Source: Glo-17 sp964549735
GTDB lineage: Bacteria; Krumholzibacteriota; Krumholzibacteriia; LZORAL124-64-63
Assembly (NCBI GenBank): GCA_964549735.1
Contig: CAZJWO010000013.1
Span: 1 to 44,447 of the forward strand
Length of the DNA: 44,447 bases
Direction of reading: 5' to 3'
The notes beneath the pieces were generated by a model. That model did not search any database. It worked only from the letters and a program-made list of their open reading frames with translations, and was not told the origin of the DNA. Both the position numbers and the translations under genes were made by a program. Shown here piece after piece: positions 32,622 to 40,379 of the stretch (within the stretch, counting starts at the first letter, position 1; each line of letters opens with the position of its first letter).

Positions 32622-33338
32622 ATGCCGTTGCGCGATCAAGAGACCGGAGGCGCCGCCTGTCCGCTGTTCCCCAAGAAAGGCCCGCGCGCGGTCGTGCTGT
32701 GCGACGGTCCGCCGCCGCCGCCCGAGGTCCTGCAGTACTGGCTCGACGGGGCGGACCTCTTCGTCTGCACCGACGCGGCCGGCTATCCCTACGATCGGCT
32801 GCCGCGGCGGCCGGACGTGGTCATCGGCGACTTCGACGGCTTGGCGGGCCGGCTCATCAGCGGCCGCGACGGGCCCAAGCTGCTGCGGGTCGACGAACAG
32901 GAGACCAGCGACAGCGAAAAGGCGCTGCTCTTCCTGGTGGACCAGGGATTCGCCGAGGCGGTGCTGGCCGGCGCCACGGGATGGCGCCTGGACCATACGC
33001 TGCACAACATCAATCTGCTCGAGCGCTTCGCCGATCGCTTGCGTCTGGTCCTGGCCACGCCCGAAGCCGACGGCGTGCGCCTGGCGGCGCACGAGGTCGC
33101 CAGCTGGTCTCTGGCCGAGGGCACGCGGTTCAGCCTGCTGCCTCTCTTGGGCGCCAGTCGCGGCGTGACCGTCGAAGGGGCGCTCTATCCCTTGCTCGCC
33201 GGCGACATCGATCCGACGGGCTTGACCGCCATCAGCAACCGGGTGGTCTTCGACCCGTTGTTGATCCGCGGCGGCGATGGGCCGCTCCTGGTCCTGGTGG
33301 ACCGCGAGGGCGCGCCGCCCCGGCCGCTGTTCGAGTAG
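32622..33338 (+). CDS. Thiamine pyrophosphokinase
   Basis: 238 residues. Transfers pyrophosphate from ATP to thiamine, giving TPP. The family motifs appear in order: VVLCDGPPPPPE, CTDAAGYPYDRLPRRPDVVIGDFDG (landmark, about 50-74; Asp residues bind metal), DEQETSDSEKALLFL, and GATGWRLDHTLHNINLL. A C-terminal beta domain that completes the thiamine pocket follows (GLTAISNRV). A 20-residue N-terminal extension is slightly longer than in many homologues. GAGG lies 7 nt before the ATG. It sits in the TPP-riboswitch operon, 55 bp after the receptor and 4 bp before the symporter. The usual symbol (thiN or tnr3) varies among species, so none is given. Confidence 0.92.
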   Translation: MPLRDQETGGAACPLFPKKGPRAVVLCDGPPPPPEVLQYWLDGADLFVCTDAAGYPYDRLPRRPDVVIGDFDGLAGRLISGRDGPKLLRVDEQETSDSEKALLFLVDQGFAEAVLAGATGWRLDHTLHNINLLERFADRLRLVLATPEADGVRLAAHEVASWSLAEGTRFSLLPLLGASRGVTVEGALYPLLAGDIDPTGLTAISNRVVFDPLLIRGGDGPLLVLVDREGAPPRPLFE

Positions 33339-33342
33339 CGCG

Positions 33343-34716
33343 ATGGTGCTCGCGGTCGTCTACGTCCTGTTCCTGCTCTACGTGGTCCTGCGCCTGTTGC
33401 GGCGGCCGGTCCAGGGCGAGGCCGACTACCTGGTCGCCGGCCGCCGTCTCACCCTACCCGCTTTCGTGGCGTCGCTGGTCTCGACCTGGTACGGCGGCAT
33501 CCTCGGCGTGGGGGAATATGGCTGGCGGTTCGGGATCAGCACCTGGCTCGTCTTCGGGGTGCCGTACTACATCTACGCGCTGATCTTCGCGCTCGTGCTG
33601 GCGCGCCGGGCGCGGCGCTCGCGTGCGCTGAGCCCCTGCGACCAGCTCGAGATGGCCTGGGGGCGCTCGGCAGCGCTGGTGGGAGCGGTGGCGCTCTTCG
33701 TGATGACCGCGCCGGCGGCGTACGTGCTCATGCTCGGCGTCCTGATCCAGCTGGCGACGGGCTGGCCGCTGTGGCTCGCCGTGGTCGCGGGCACCGCGCT
33801 CTCGGTGAGCTATGTCTTCCGCGGCGGCCTGCGGGCCGTGGTGACGACCGACCGCTTGCAGTTCGTGCTCATGTTCGCCGCCTTCCTCGTGCTCGTCCCG
33901 GCCTGCGTGCTGACCTACGGCGGTTTCGGCTGGCTGCGCGCGAATCTGCCGCCGGGCCATCTGACCGCCGACGGCGGGCTGGGCTGGCAGGCGATCCTGG
34001 TCTGGTACGCGATCGCGGCGGCCACGCTCACCGAGCCTGGCTTCTACCAGCGCTGCTACGCCGCGCGCGACGAACGCACGGCGCGCAACGGCATCCTCGT
34101 GTCGCTCGGTTTCTGGATCGTCTTCGACGTCCTGACCACGACCGCGGGTCTGTACGCGCGCGCGGCGCTGCCCGATCTGGGCGATCCGGTGGCGGCGTTC
34201 CCGCGCCTCGCCGCCGCGACGCTGCCCGGTGTGTGGCTGGGCCTGTTCATGGTCGGCCTCCTGGCGACCATCATGTCCACGGTCGACAGCTATGCGTTGC
34301 TGGCGGCCGCCACGCTGGGCCGCGATTTCTGGCGCCGCCGCCGGCTGCCCGCCGGCAGCCTGCTCGGCGGCGAGGATGCCGCGAACCTGCATTCCGTGCG
34401 CTGGGGCCTCGTGGCGACCGCCGCGCTCGCGGCGGGCCTGGCGCTCTGGTCGCAATCGGTCGTCGCGATCTGGAAGAACGTGGGCTCGGTCGGTACGCCG
34501 GTACTCCTCCTGCCGCTCTTGCTCGCGAATCTCGGTTGGCGCGCAGGATCGCCGCAGGCCGGACGGCGGGTGGCCGCGGCGATGGTGGGCTCAGGCGCCG
34601 TCGCCGGCGCCTGGCTGCTCGCCGGCGCCGGCCGACCCTGGTTGGGCATCGAAGCGATCTTCCCCGGCCTGGCGGTCTCGGCCCTGATCCTGCTGACTGG
34701 CCGCAGCCGGGGTTGA
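33343..34716 (+). CDS. Sodium:solute symporter (SSS) family transporter, predicted thiamine (or precursor) importer
   Basis: 457 residues with about 12-13 hydrophobic segments. Family signatures include the N-terminal ADYLVAGRRLTLPAFVASLVSTWYGG landmark (about 28-53) and GLLATIMSTVDSYALLAAA, typical of SSS proteins related to proline and pantothenate symporters. The start is the ATG at 33343, 4 bp after the kinase stop, so translation is probably coupled. Location behind a TPP riboswitch, after a TonB receptor and thiamine pyrophosphokinase, makes inner-membrane uptake of thiamine or its pyrimidine precursor the likely role. Riboswitch-linked SSS transporters (ThiV) were predicted earlier by comparative genomics. 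The substrate is inferred, not read. Confidence 0.9.
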   Translation: MVLAVVYVLFLLYVVLRLLRRPVQGEADYLVAGRRLTLPAFVASLVSTWYGGILGVGEYGWRFGISTWLVFGVPYYIYALIFALVLARRARRSRALSPCDQLEMAWGRSAALVGAVALFVMTAPAAYVLMLGVLIQLATGWPLWLAVVAGTALSVSYVFRGGLRAVVTTDRLQFVLMFAAFLVLVPACVLTYGGFGWLRANLPPGHLTADGGLGWQAILVWYAIAAATLTEPGFYQRCYAARDERTARNGILVSLGFWIVFDVLTTTAGLYARAALPDLGDPVAAFPRLAAATLPGVWLGLFMVGLLATIMSTVDSYALLAAATLGRDFWRRRRLPAGSLLGGEDAANLHSVRWGLVATAALAAGLALWSQSVVAIWKNVGSVGTPVLLLPLLLANLGWRAGSPQAGRRVAAAMVGSGAVAGAWLLAGAGRPWLGIEAIFPGLAVSALILLTGRSRG

Positions 34717-34731
34717 ACCCGAAGCCTGCGG

Positions 34732-35073
34732 TCAGGGGCCACCCATCCGACCGGCTTGTTTTTCGGCTTCGGGGCCGATCCACGGCAGCATGTACCGCTC
34801 GCCGCTCCAGGCCTTCAACATCAGCAGGATCCACAGCACCAGGGTCAACAGGCCGAGCAGCATGCCGAGCAGCGCGCCGATGCCCGGCAGGACGTTGACC
34901 AGGATGCCCGCGATGGTCAGCAGGCCGAAGGTGATGAACGACTGCATGGCGTGGAAGCGCACGAACCCGCTGCTCTTCTCGACGAACAGGAACACCAGGC
35001 CGGTGATCCAACCCAGGACGTAGCAGAGCGTGGCGGCCACGTTCTCGCTCAGGCCGGTCGACGACTGGTTCAT
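34732..35073 (-). CDS. DUF4870-family membrane protein
   Basis: 113 residues with a strong AAGGAG 6 nt before the ATG at 35073. The family core is clear: LSENVAATLCYVLGWITGLV, FLFVEKSSGFVRFHAMQSFI, and two further hydrophobic segments (LLTIAGILVNVLPGIGALLG, LLGLLTLVLWILLMLKAW). Members are small tetraspan-like proteins of unknown role, sometimes linked to membrane stress. It converges with the symporter gene (15-bp gap). Confidence 0.88.
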   Translation of the reverse strand: MNQSSTGLSENVAATLCYVLGWITGLVFLFVEKSSGFVRFHAMQSFITFGLLTIAGILVNVLPGIGALLGMLLGLLTLVLWILLMLKAWSGERYMLPWIGPEAEKQAGRMGGP

Positions 35074-35148
35074 GGCGGCTCCTTGGGCTGAAAACGGTGT
35101 TGCCGATCGCCGCCAAGTTAACACAACGGGTCCCGGACAGACAACCGA

Positions 35149-35179
35149 ACCCGGCGTCCTTCGGCAGGAGCAGCCGGGT
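35149..35179 (-). terminator. Possible terminator hairpin of the DUF4402-like gene
   Basis: ACCCGGC (35149-35155) and GCCGGGT (35173-35179) form a 7-bp stem with a short inner TCCT/AGGA stem. On the minus strand it is followed by TCGGTTGTCTG, only mildly T-rich. It lies about 60 bp past the stop at 35239. Termination is plausible but not strong. Confidence 0.35.
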
Positions 35180-35238
35180 CCGGTCTCGCGTTTCCGATCC
35201 TGGCGGACCGGGCAGGTCCGGGGATGCCCCCCCGGAGA

Positions 35239-35742
35239 CTACTGGAACGTCACCTCGACCGTGTATGGCAGTTCGACCGCGCCCGGCGGGGTCGGCATGT
35301 CGGCGCGCGTGACCGTCAGGCTGGCGCCGAGCTTCAGGAGCTCCAGTCTGGCCGTCAGCGTATGCACGTGAGGCACGGGATCCTGATCCCCGGACTCGGC
35401 CCATTCGACCATGAAATCGTGCAGGGCCAGGCCGTCGGGCATCGCGCCGGCCGTGCAGGCCAGATCGACCGTGGCGCCGGCGATGCTGTCGACCTCGAAG
35501 ATGCCCTGGCTGATGGCGGCGCCGTCGTAGATGAGGAAGCTGGGGTCGGTCGGACTGCCGTCGATGGGCGAGATGGTCACCGTGCCGTTGCTGCGGGCCA
35601 GCACGCCGAAGTTCATGGCGGCTGTCTCGGTCACCTCGATCCCCTCGACGATCTCGACCAGGGCGAAGGTCGGCACTTCGAAGGCGCCGGCCGTTCCGGC
35701 CGCCAGCAGCAGACAGGTCAGCAGCGCGTGGGTGGATCGCAT
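35239..35742 (-). CDS. Secreted DUF4402-like protein
   Basis: 167 residues from the ATG at 35742, which begins a Sec signal (MRSTHALLTCLLLAAGTAGA). The mature part is all-beta: TETAAMNFGVLARSNGTVTISPIDG, about residues 37-61, and ISQGIFEVDSIAGATVDLAC match the pattern of DUF4402 proteins, small secreted repeats reminiscent of pilin or spore-coat-like subunits. Two Cys remain in the protein, one in the signal and one in VDLACTAG. A longer open frame upstream is basic and lacks a signal. It may be an adhesive or filament subunit; nothing nearby encodes a usher or chaperone. Confidence 0.75.
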   Translation of the reverse strand: MRSTHALLTCLLLAAGTAGAFEVPTFALVEIVEGIEVTETAAMNFGVLARSNGTVTISPIDGSPTDPSFLIYDGAAISQGIFEVDSIAGATVDLACTAGAMPDGLALHDFMVEWAESGDQDPVPHVHTLTARLELLKLGASLTVTRADMPTPPGAVELPYTVEVTFQ

Positions 35743-35839
35743 GGTGTCGTCCGATCGCTGGGAGCGTCGCTGCCGGTCGCGTCGGCGTCCGGCTCGTGCC
35801 GATAGGATCGGCATCTGACCGGGAATCCTTTAGGAAGAA

Positions 35840-35866
35840 ATTGCCGCTTGGGGAACAGATTGCCGC
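35840..35866. repeat. Direct repeat ATTGCCGC, 19-bp period, upstream of the DUF4402-like gene
   Basis: ATTGCCGC occurs at 35840-35847 and 35859-35866. Just downstream on the minus strand, TAAA (35832-35829) and GCCGATCC (35812-35805) are 16 bp apart, near the TAAA-N15-GCCGATAA pattern of sigma28 promoters but one base too wide. The repeats may bind a regulator. They lie between the beta-propeller gene end and the DUF4402-like gene. Confidence 0.35.
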
Positions 35867-35877
35867 AAGTAGGAAGA

Positions 35878-37107
35878 TCAGTCCCCGGGCGGGCGCCATC
35901 TCAGCAGTCGCAGCGAGACCTCGTCCTCGCCGCCGGCGTGCAGGACCAGCAGGTGCTCGTCGTCGACGAAACGCCATTGATCGGTCTCGGGGTCGTAAGG
36001 TCCGTGCAGCAGGTACTGGCGCAACCATCGGCCGTCCGGGTCGAAGACGTCGATCCGCGCGATGCACCCGGGCGCCGGTCCGCGCCCGCCGAGGTCGAGG
36101 TCGACCCACAGCAGGCCGCCGTCGCTCAGGCGCAGGCTGCGCACCACCGGCGCATGGTCGCGCAGCTTGATCTCCGCGGCGGCCAGCCGTTTGCGGCCCA
36201 GGTGTTCGAGCGCCTGGTGGCGGCCGAGATCATCGCGGCGGACCGGATCGTAGGGGCGGTCGATGGTCGCGACGACGGCGCCGGTCTCGTCGTGGCGCAC
36301 CAGGCGATAGACGTCGCGGTGCGGCGCCAGCCAGACGCCGCCGCGTCCATCGGGCGCCCAGCGCGCCGCCCAGAGATCGTAGTAATCGCCCTCGTCGACG
36401 CGATTCTGCGCGTCGCGCGCGGGCTGTTCCACCTTCGACGTGTACAGCGGTGCAGCCAGAGCGCCGTCCGCTGCCAGCGGCGCGATCCAGTGCCTTTCGC
36501 TGACGCGGCCCGCGGCCATGGCCATCATGGTGGCGTAGACGAGGATCGACTCCGCGTGCTGGACGGCGTGCGGCACCGCGACGAAGCCGCCCTGTTCGTC
36601 GAGGGTGTTGCGGACGGCCGTGCGGCCGCCGGGCGAACCGTCGGGCTGCAGCCAGACGATATTCGCGGGGAAGACCTGCAGGAGTCCGAGCAGACCGCCC
36701 GCGTCCTGCAGCAGGCGCCGCGCGTCGCGGCTCTCGCCGGGCCCCTCGCCGGCGCGGCCGAGCGTGCGCAGGTAGCGGCCGTCGGGCGCGAACAGCTTCA
36801 GATCCTTGTTGCGGTAGTCGACGACGCAGAGGTTGCCGTCCCGGTCCCAGGCGGCGTCCACGAGGAGCCCGCCCAGCACGTAGGCGTCGGTCAGGCCCGG
36901 CGCCTCCCAGACGAGCTCGCAGGTCACGTCGACAGGGCCGTCCACCGGCGCCGCGGCCGCGGCCGCGGCAAGGACCGCGCCGGCCGCGAGCAGCAAGCAG
37001 CTGGTCCGCCCGACGAGTCCGCGCGCCCGCGCGCGACTATGCAAGAGCAGGGCGCCTGCACGCCGCCGGCCGAGCAGCTGCCGATTCGCGTCGCGGAGCG
37101 CAACCAT
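35878..37107 (-). CDS. Exported 6-bladed beta-propeller-like protein
   Basis: 409 residues from the ATG at 37107. The N-terminus is long and basic (about 33 residues) before the hydrophobic stretch TSCLLLAAGAVLAAAAAA, so it may be an uncleaved anchor or an atypical signal peptide; an internal start near the hydrophobic stretch cannot be excluded. The rest has propeller-type repeats with the TolB/NHL-like pattern: AAWDRDGNLCVVDYRNKDLKLFAPDGRYLRTLGRAGEGPGE (landmark, about 88-128), RIDVFDPDGRWLRQYLLHGP, and VDDEHLLVLHAGGEDE. The GRAGEGPGE motif is common in '6-bladed beta-propeller' proteins of FCB bacteria. Ligand unknown. Confidence 0.82.
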   Translation of the reverse strand: MVALRDANRQLLGRRRAGALLLHSRARARGLVGRTSCLLLAAGAVLAAAAAAAPVDGPVDVTCELVWEAPGLTDAYVLGGLLVDAAWDRDGNLCVVDYRNKDLKLFAPDGRYLRTLGRAGEGPGESRDARRLLQDAGGLLGLLQVFPANIVWLQPDGSPGGRTAVRNTLDEQGGFVAVPHAVQHAESILVYATMMAMAAGRVSERHWIAPLAADGALAAPLYTSKVEQPARDAQNRVDEGDYYDLWAARWAPDGRGGVWLAPHRDVYRLVRHDETGAVVATIDRPYDPVRRDDLGRHQALEHLGRKRLAAAEIKLRDHAPVVRSLRLSDGGLLWVDLDLGGRGPAPGCIARIDVFDPDGRWLRQYLLHGPYDPETDQWRFVDDEHLLVLHAGGEDEVSLRLLRWRPPGD

Positions 37108-37141
37108 CGTCGTTCGCCGCCTTTCGCCGGATGACCGGCGT

Positions 37142-37170
37142 ACCCTAACGGCAAGCCGCGCGCGGTTCAA
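37142..37170 (-). promoter_or_regulatory. Weak promoter of the beta-propeller gene
   Basis: Minus strand TTGAAC (37170-37165), a 17-bp spacer, then TAGGGT (37147-37142): 4/6 and 3/6 matches. The spacing is optimal but the -10 is poor. The leader to the ATG at 37107 would be about 28 nt. Confidence 0.35.
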
Positions 37171-37199
37171 GACACTTCCTGGTCCGCCGTCCCGGCGTG

Positions 37200-37208
37200 T
37201 GCTAGGCT
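37200..37208 (+). promoter_or_regulatory. Possible extended -10 promoter of addB
   Basis: TGC followed by TAGGCT (37203-37208) resembles the extended -10 element in front of the subtilase-like gene (both share GTGCTAG). There is no clear -35. The leader to the addB ATG at 37243 would be about 28 nt. Confidence 0.35.
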
Positions 37209-37242
37209 GCCGGCAGGCTCGGTCTTCTCCGGAAAGCAGCCC

Positions 37243-40200
37243 ATGCCTCTCGCCGTGCACACGCTGCCGTTGGCGTCGCCCGCGTTGCCATCCCTGGCGC
37301 GCTGGTTGTTGCCGCGCCTCGACACGGCCACGCCCGAGTCGAATGCCGACGCCCTCGTGCTGCTGCCCTCGCAACGGGCGTGCGTGCAGCTGGCGCACGC
37401 GCTCCTGGAGCAGTCGGACAGGCCCGCGCTCGTCCTGCCGCGGTTCGCGACGCCGGGCCAGTTCATCGCCGAACTCGCGGACCTCGCGGATCCGGCGGCC
37501 GCGCACCGGGCGTCCGACCTACCGGACCTCGCTCTGCGCCCGCTCCTGCTCGCGCCGCGCCTGGCGCGTCTGGACTGGCTGCGCGATCGGCCGGAGGCGG
37601 CGGCGGGCCTTGCAGTCGAGCTGATCGCCCTCTTCGACGAGGTCCGCCTGGCCCGGCTAGACGCGCCGGTGCTGGACGCTCGCGACGACGCGTCGCTGCG
37701 GGCCGGCGCCGAGCCCGGCGCAGAGGAGGTGCTGCAGGCGGATCTGGAGCGGATCCGCGCGGCCTGGCGCCTCTACCGCGAACTGATGCCGCGCGACCAG
37801 ATCGACCACTGGCGCCATGGTGCGGAACGAGCCGGCGAACGGTGGCCCGGCACGCCGCCGCCGCTCGTCGTCGTGGCGCACCTCGGCCGGCTGCACCGGG
37901 TCGCGGCCGACCTGTTGCGCGCCCTGGCGGACGCCGGGTCGGATGTCCGGTGGGTGACGTTCGCGGCGGACGATCCGCGGTCGCTCGCGTTGCTGGCGAC
38001 GTACCGGGATGAGCGGGCGGCGGCGCACCCGCTGGCGGTGGTCGCGGACATCGCCGCGCGGCTCGGCGTCGCCCCGGCGGCGGCGCCGGCCCTGCCCGGC
38101 GCGGATCTGCCGGCGCGGCTGGACGCGTTGGGCCGCGAACGCCTGGACGCGGACTGGAGCGGACGGCTCGCGCTGCGTTCCTGCCGCGATCCGGAGCACG
38201 AGAGCCGCGTCGTGGCCCGGACGGTCTGCGTGGAATTGGCCGCGGCGCAGCGCGAGGGCCGGCCGGCGCCGCGTATCCTCGTGGCGACGGCCGATCGCGG
38301 CCTGGCTGCCCGGATCGCCGCCCAGCTGGAAGATGCGGGCGTCGCGCTGGACGATTCGCGCGGCCGGCCGTTGGCGACGCTGCCGGCCGGCCGCCTGCTG
38401 CTGAGCATGCTGCGCACGGTCGTCGAAGGCTGGCCCTACACGACGCTCCTGGAGCTGCTGACCCATCCCGATGTCCGCTGCGGAACGGCTGCGCAGCGGC
38501 CCTCCCATGCCGTCAAGGTGCTGGTGCTGGAAGCGGCCGTGCGCCGCGCGGCCCGGGCGCGGCGTGGCCTGGAGCCACTGCTCGCGATCGCCGCGCAGGA
38601 CGACCTCGCCGCAACCGGGACGCGCTCCGGCTGGTCGTTGCAGGAATTCGTCGCGGACGTCGACGCCGGTCTCGCGCCGTTGAGCGGACTGGCCGCCGGC
38701 GCCGTCGCCTGGCGGGATGTGCTGGCCGCCATCGCCGCGGTCTGGCGCGTGCTCGTGCCGCAGCGCCCGCTCGATGGCGATCCCGAACCGCGCTTCGCGT
38801 ACGACGACCTCGGCGCGCTGGCCGGTCTGCTCGACGCGCTCGGGGCGGCGGACGCCTGGCTGCAGCCCGCGCCGTTGGCCGACATCGCCGCGGCGATCGG
38901 CGATCTGCTCGCCGGCCCGGCCTGCGAGGTCCGCCCGCATCGCCGTCGCGAGCTGCCCGTGCGCCTGCTGGGGCTGGTCGAGGCGCGCCTGGAGCACGCC
39001 GACCTGCTCGTGCTGGCCGGCATGGCGCAGGAGGTCTTCCCCGGGCGGCTGGCGCGTCCGCTGCTGCTGGCGGACCGGGTGCGGCGATCCGTGGGGCTCG
39101 AGCATTGGCGCCTGCAAGCCGCGCGGGCCGGGGAGCTCTTTCTGCGGTTGCTGCACGGCGCCGACCGGCTGGTCATGACCTGGCCGCGGGAGCGCGATGG
39201 CCGTCCCGCCCTGGCGTCGCCGCTGCTGCAGCGCCTGCTGCTGTCGGCGCCGGCCGAGGCGCAGCAAGAGGCGGACGAGCCTCGCCTGTACCGCAAGACG
39301 CTCCCTGACGGCGCGCGGCTCGTCGCCGCCGAGGCCGCCTACCGCGCCGAACCGGAGCCGATCCCCGCCCCCGCGGTGCCGCCGCCGCCGCGGCTCAGCC
39401 ACTCGGCGCTGCAGAACTTCCGCGAGTGCCCCTACCGCTTCCTGATGGCTAACGCCCTCGCTCTGAGGCGGCCGGATCCCGTGGAGGCCGCCTTCACGGC
39501 GGCCGACGCCGGATCCCTGGCCCACGCCGTCATGCAGCGCTGGCTCGCCGTCGGGGGTCCTGGCTCGGCCGCGCTGGCGGTCGGCGATCGTCCGGCTGCT
39601 CGCAAGTGCCTGCTCGCGGCGGCCCAGGCGGTCTACCGGCAGCAGGGCAAGCATCTGCCGGGAGCCGCGGTCAGCTTGCAGGCGCTGCTCGCGCTGGCGG
39701 ACGACCTCGTCGAGCATGAGGCGCGCCGCGCCGAGGCGTGGACACCGGGAGCCCTGGAGTGCCGGTTCACGGTGACGGTCGGCCAGGCCGCGGCCTGGTT
39801 GAGCGAGGCCAGCGGCGAACCTGTGGACGACGTGCCGCAGACCTGGCGAGCGTTCGAGCTGAGCGGAGTCCTCGACCGGGTCGACCGCCGCCGCGACGGT
39901 TCCGCCGCCGTCGCGGTCATCGACTACAAGACGGGCGTGGTGCCGAGCCGGACGAGCGTACGCGACGGTCGCGAGCTGCAGATCCACCTCTACGCGCTGG
40001 CCGTCGAAGCCGGCGCGGTCGAGGGCCTGCCGGCGGCGGCGGGTTCGCCGTGGCGGGTGGACCACGCCGGCTACTATGGACTGCGCCGGCTCGGACTCGG
40101 GCTGCCCGCGCCGCCGCATCTCGACGCGAGGGAAGACCTCGTGGGCGGCGTGCGGGCGATCCTGTCGCAGACGCTGGCGATCCTCGATCCGCAGACGACG

Positions 40201-40365
40201 TACGCCCTCGTGCCGCAGTGGCAGAGCGAAGCCGCCAGCGGCCAGCTGCCGTGCCGTATCTGCGAGGTCCGCGGCATCTGCCGCGTCGAGGAACGCGATA
40301 CGACGCCCGCGCTGGCCGCGCGCCTGGGCGCGTTGCTGGCGCAGCCGCCGCGCGTGACGCCGTGA
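37243..40365 (+). CDS. addB: ATP-dependent nuclease subunit B (AddB), PD-(D/E)XK nuclease with Fe-S cluster ligands
   Basis: 1040 residues. Partner of AddA in the double-strand-break resection enzyme (RecBCD equivalent). The N-terminal helicase-like part has ALVLLPSQRACVQLA in place of a proper Walker A, as in AddB proteins that have lost or degenerated ATPase function. The C-terminal nuclease has VIDYKTG (D894, K896) and QIHLYALAVEA. Four Cys (C729 in ECPYRF, then C1004, C1007 and C1013 in PCRICEVRGIC) match the C...C-x2-C-x5-C ligands of the AddB 4Fe-4S cluster. addA follows 14 bp downstream. Confidence 0.92.
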   Translation: MPLAVHTLPLASPALPSLARWLLPRLDTATPESNADALVLLPSQRACVQLAHALLEQSDRPALVLPRFATPGQFIAELADLADPAAAHRASDLPDLALRPLLLAPRLARLDWLRDRPEAAAGLAVELIALFDEVRLARLDAPVLDARDDASLRAGAEPGAEEVLQADLERIRAAWRLYRELMPRDQIDHWRHGAERAGERWPGTPPPLVVVAHLGRLHRVAADLLRALADAGSDVRWVTFAADDPRSLALLATYRDERAAAHPLAVVADIAARLGVAPAAAPALPGADLPARLDALGRERLDADWSGRLALRSCRDPEHESRVVARTVCVELAAAQREGRPAPRILVATADRGLAARIAAQLEDAGVALDDSRGRPLATLPAGRLLLSMLRTVVEGWPYTTLLELLTHPDVRCGTAAQRPSHAVKVLVLEAAVRRAARARRGLEPLLAIAAQDDLAATGTRSGWSLQEFVADVDAGLAPLSGLAAGAVAWRDVLAAIAAVWRVLVPQRPLDGDPEPRFAYDDLGALAGLLDALGAADAWLQPAPLADIAAAIGDLLAGPACEVRPHRRRELPVRLLGLVEARLEHADLLVLAGMAQEVFPGRLARPLLLADRVRRSVGLEHWRLQAARAGELFLRLLHGADRLVMTWPRERDGRPALASPLLQRLLLSAPAEAQQEADEPRLYRKTLPDGARLVAAEAAYRAEPEPIPAPAVPPPPRLSHSALQNFRECPYRFLMANALALRRPDPVEAAFTAADAGSLAHAVMQRWLAVGGPGSAALAVGDRPAARKCLLAAAQAVYRQQGKHLPGAAVSLQALLALADDLVEHEARRAEAWTPGALECRFTVTVGQAAAWLSEASGEPVDDVPQTWRAFELSGVLDRVDRRRDGSAAVAVIDYKTGVVPSRTSVRDGRELQIHLYALAVEAGAVEGLPAAAGSPWRVDHAGYYGLRRLGLGLPAPPHLDAREDLVGGVRAILSQTLAILDPQTTYALVPQWQSEAASGQLPCRICEVRGICRVEERDTTPALAARLGALLAQPPRVTP

Positions 40366-40379
40366 ACGGTGAAGGGGCG

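Noticed and set aside
39738..40379. A 214-codon N-terminal extension of addA
   Set aside because: The frame runs inside addB and gives Arg/Gly/Ala-rich sequence without family similarity. The helicase homology starts just after the ATG at 40380, which has its own ribosome site.
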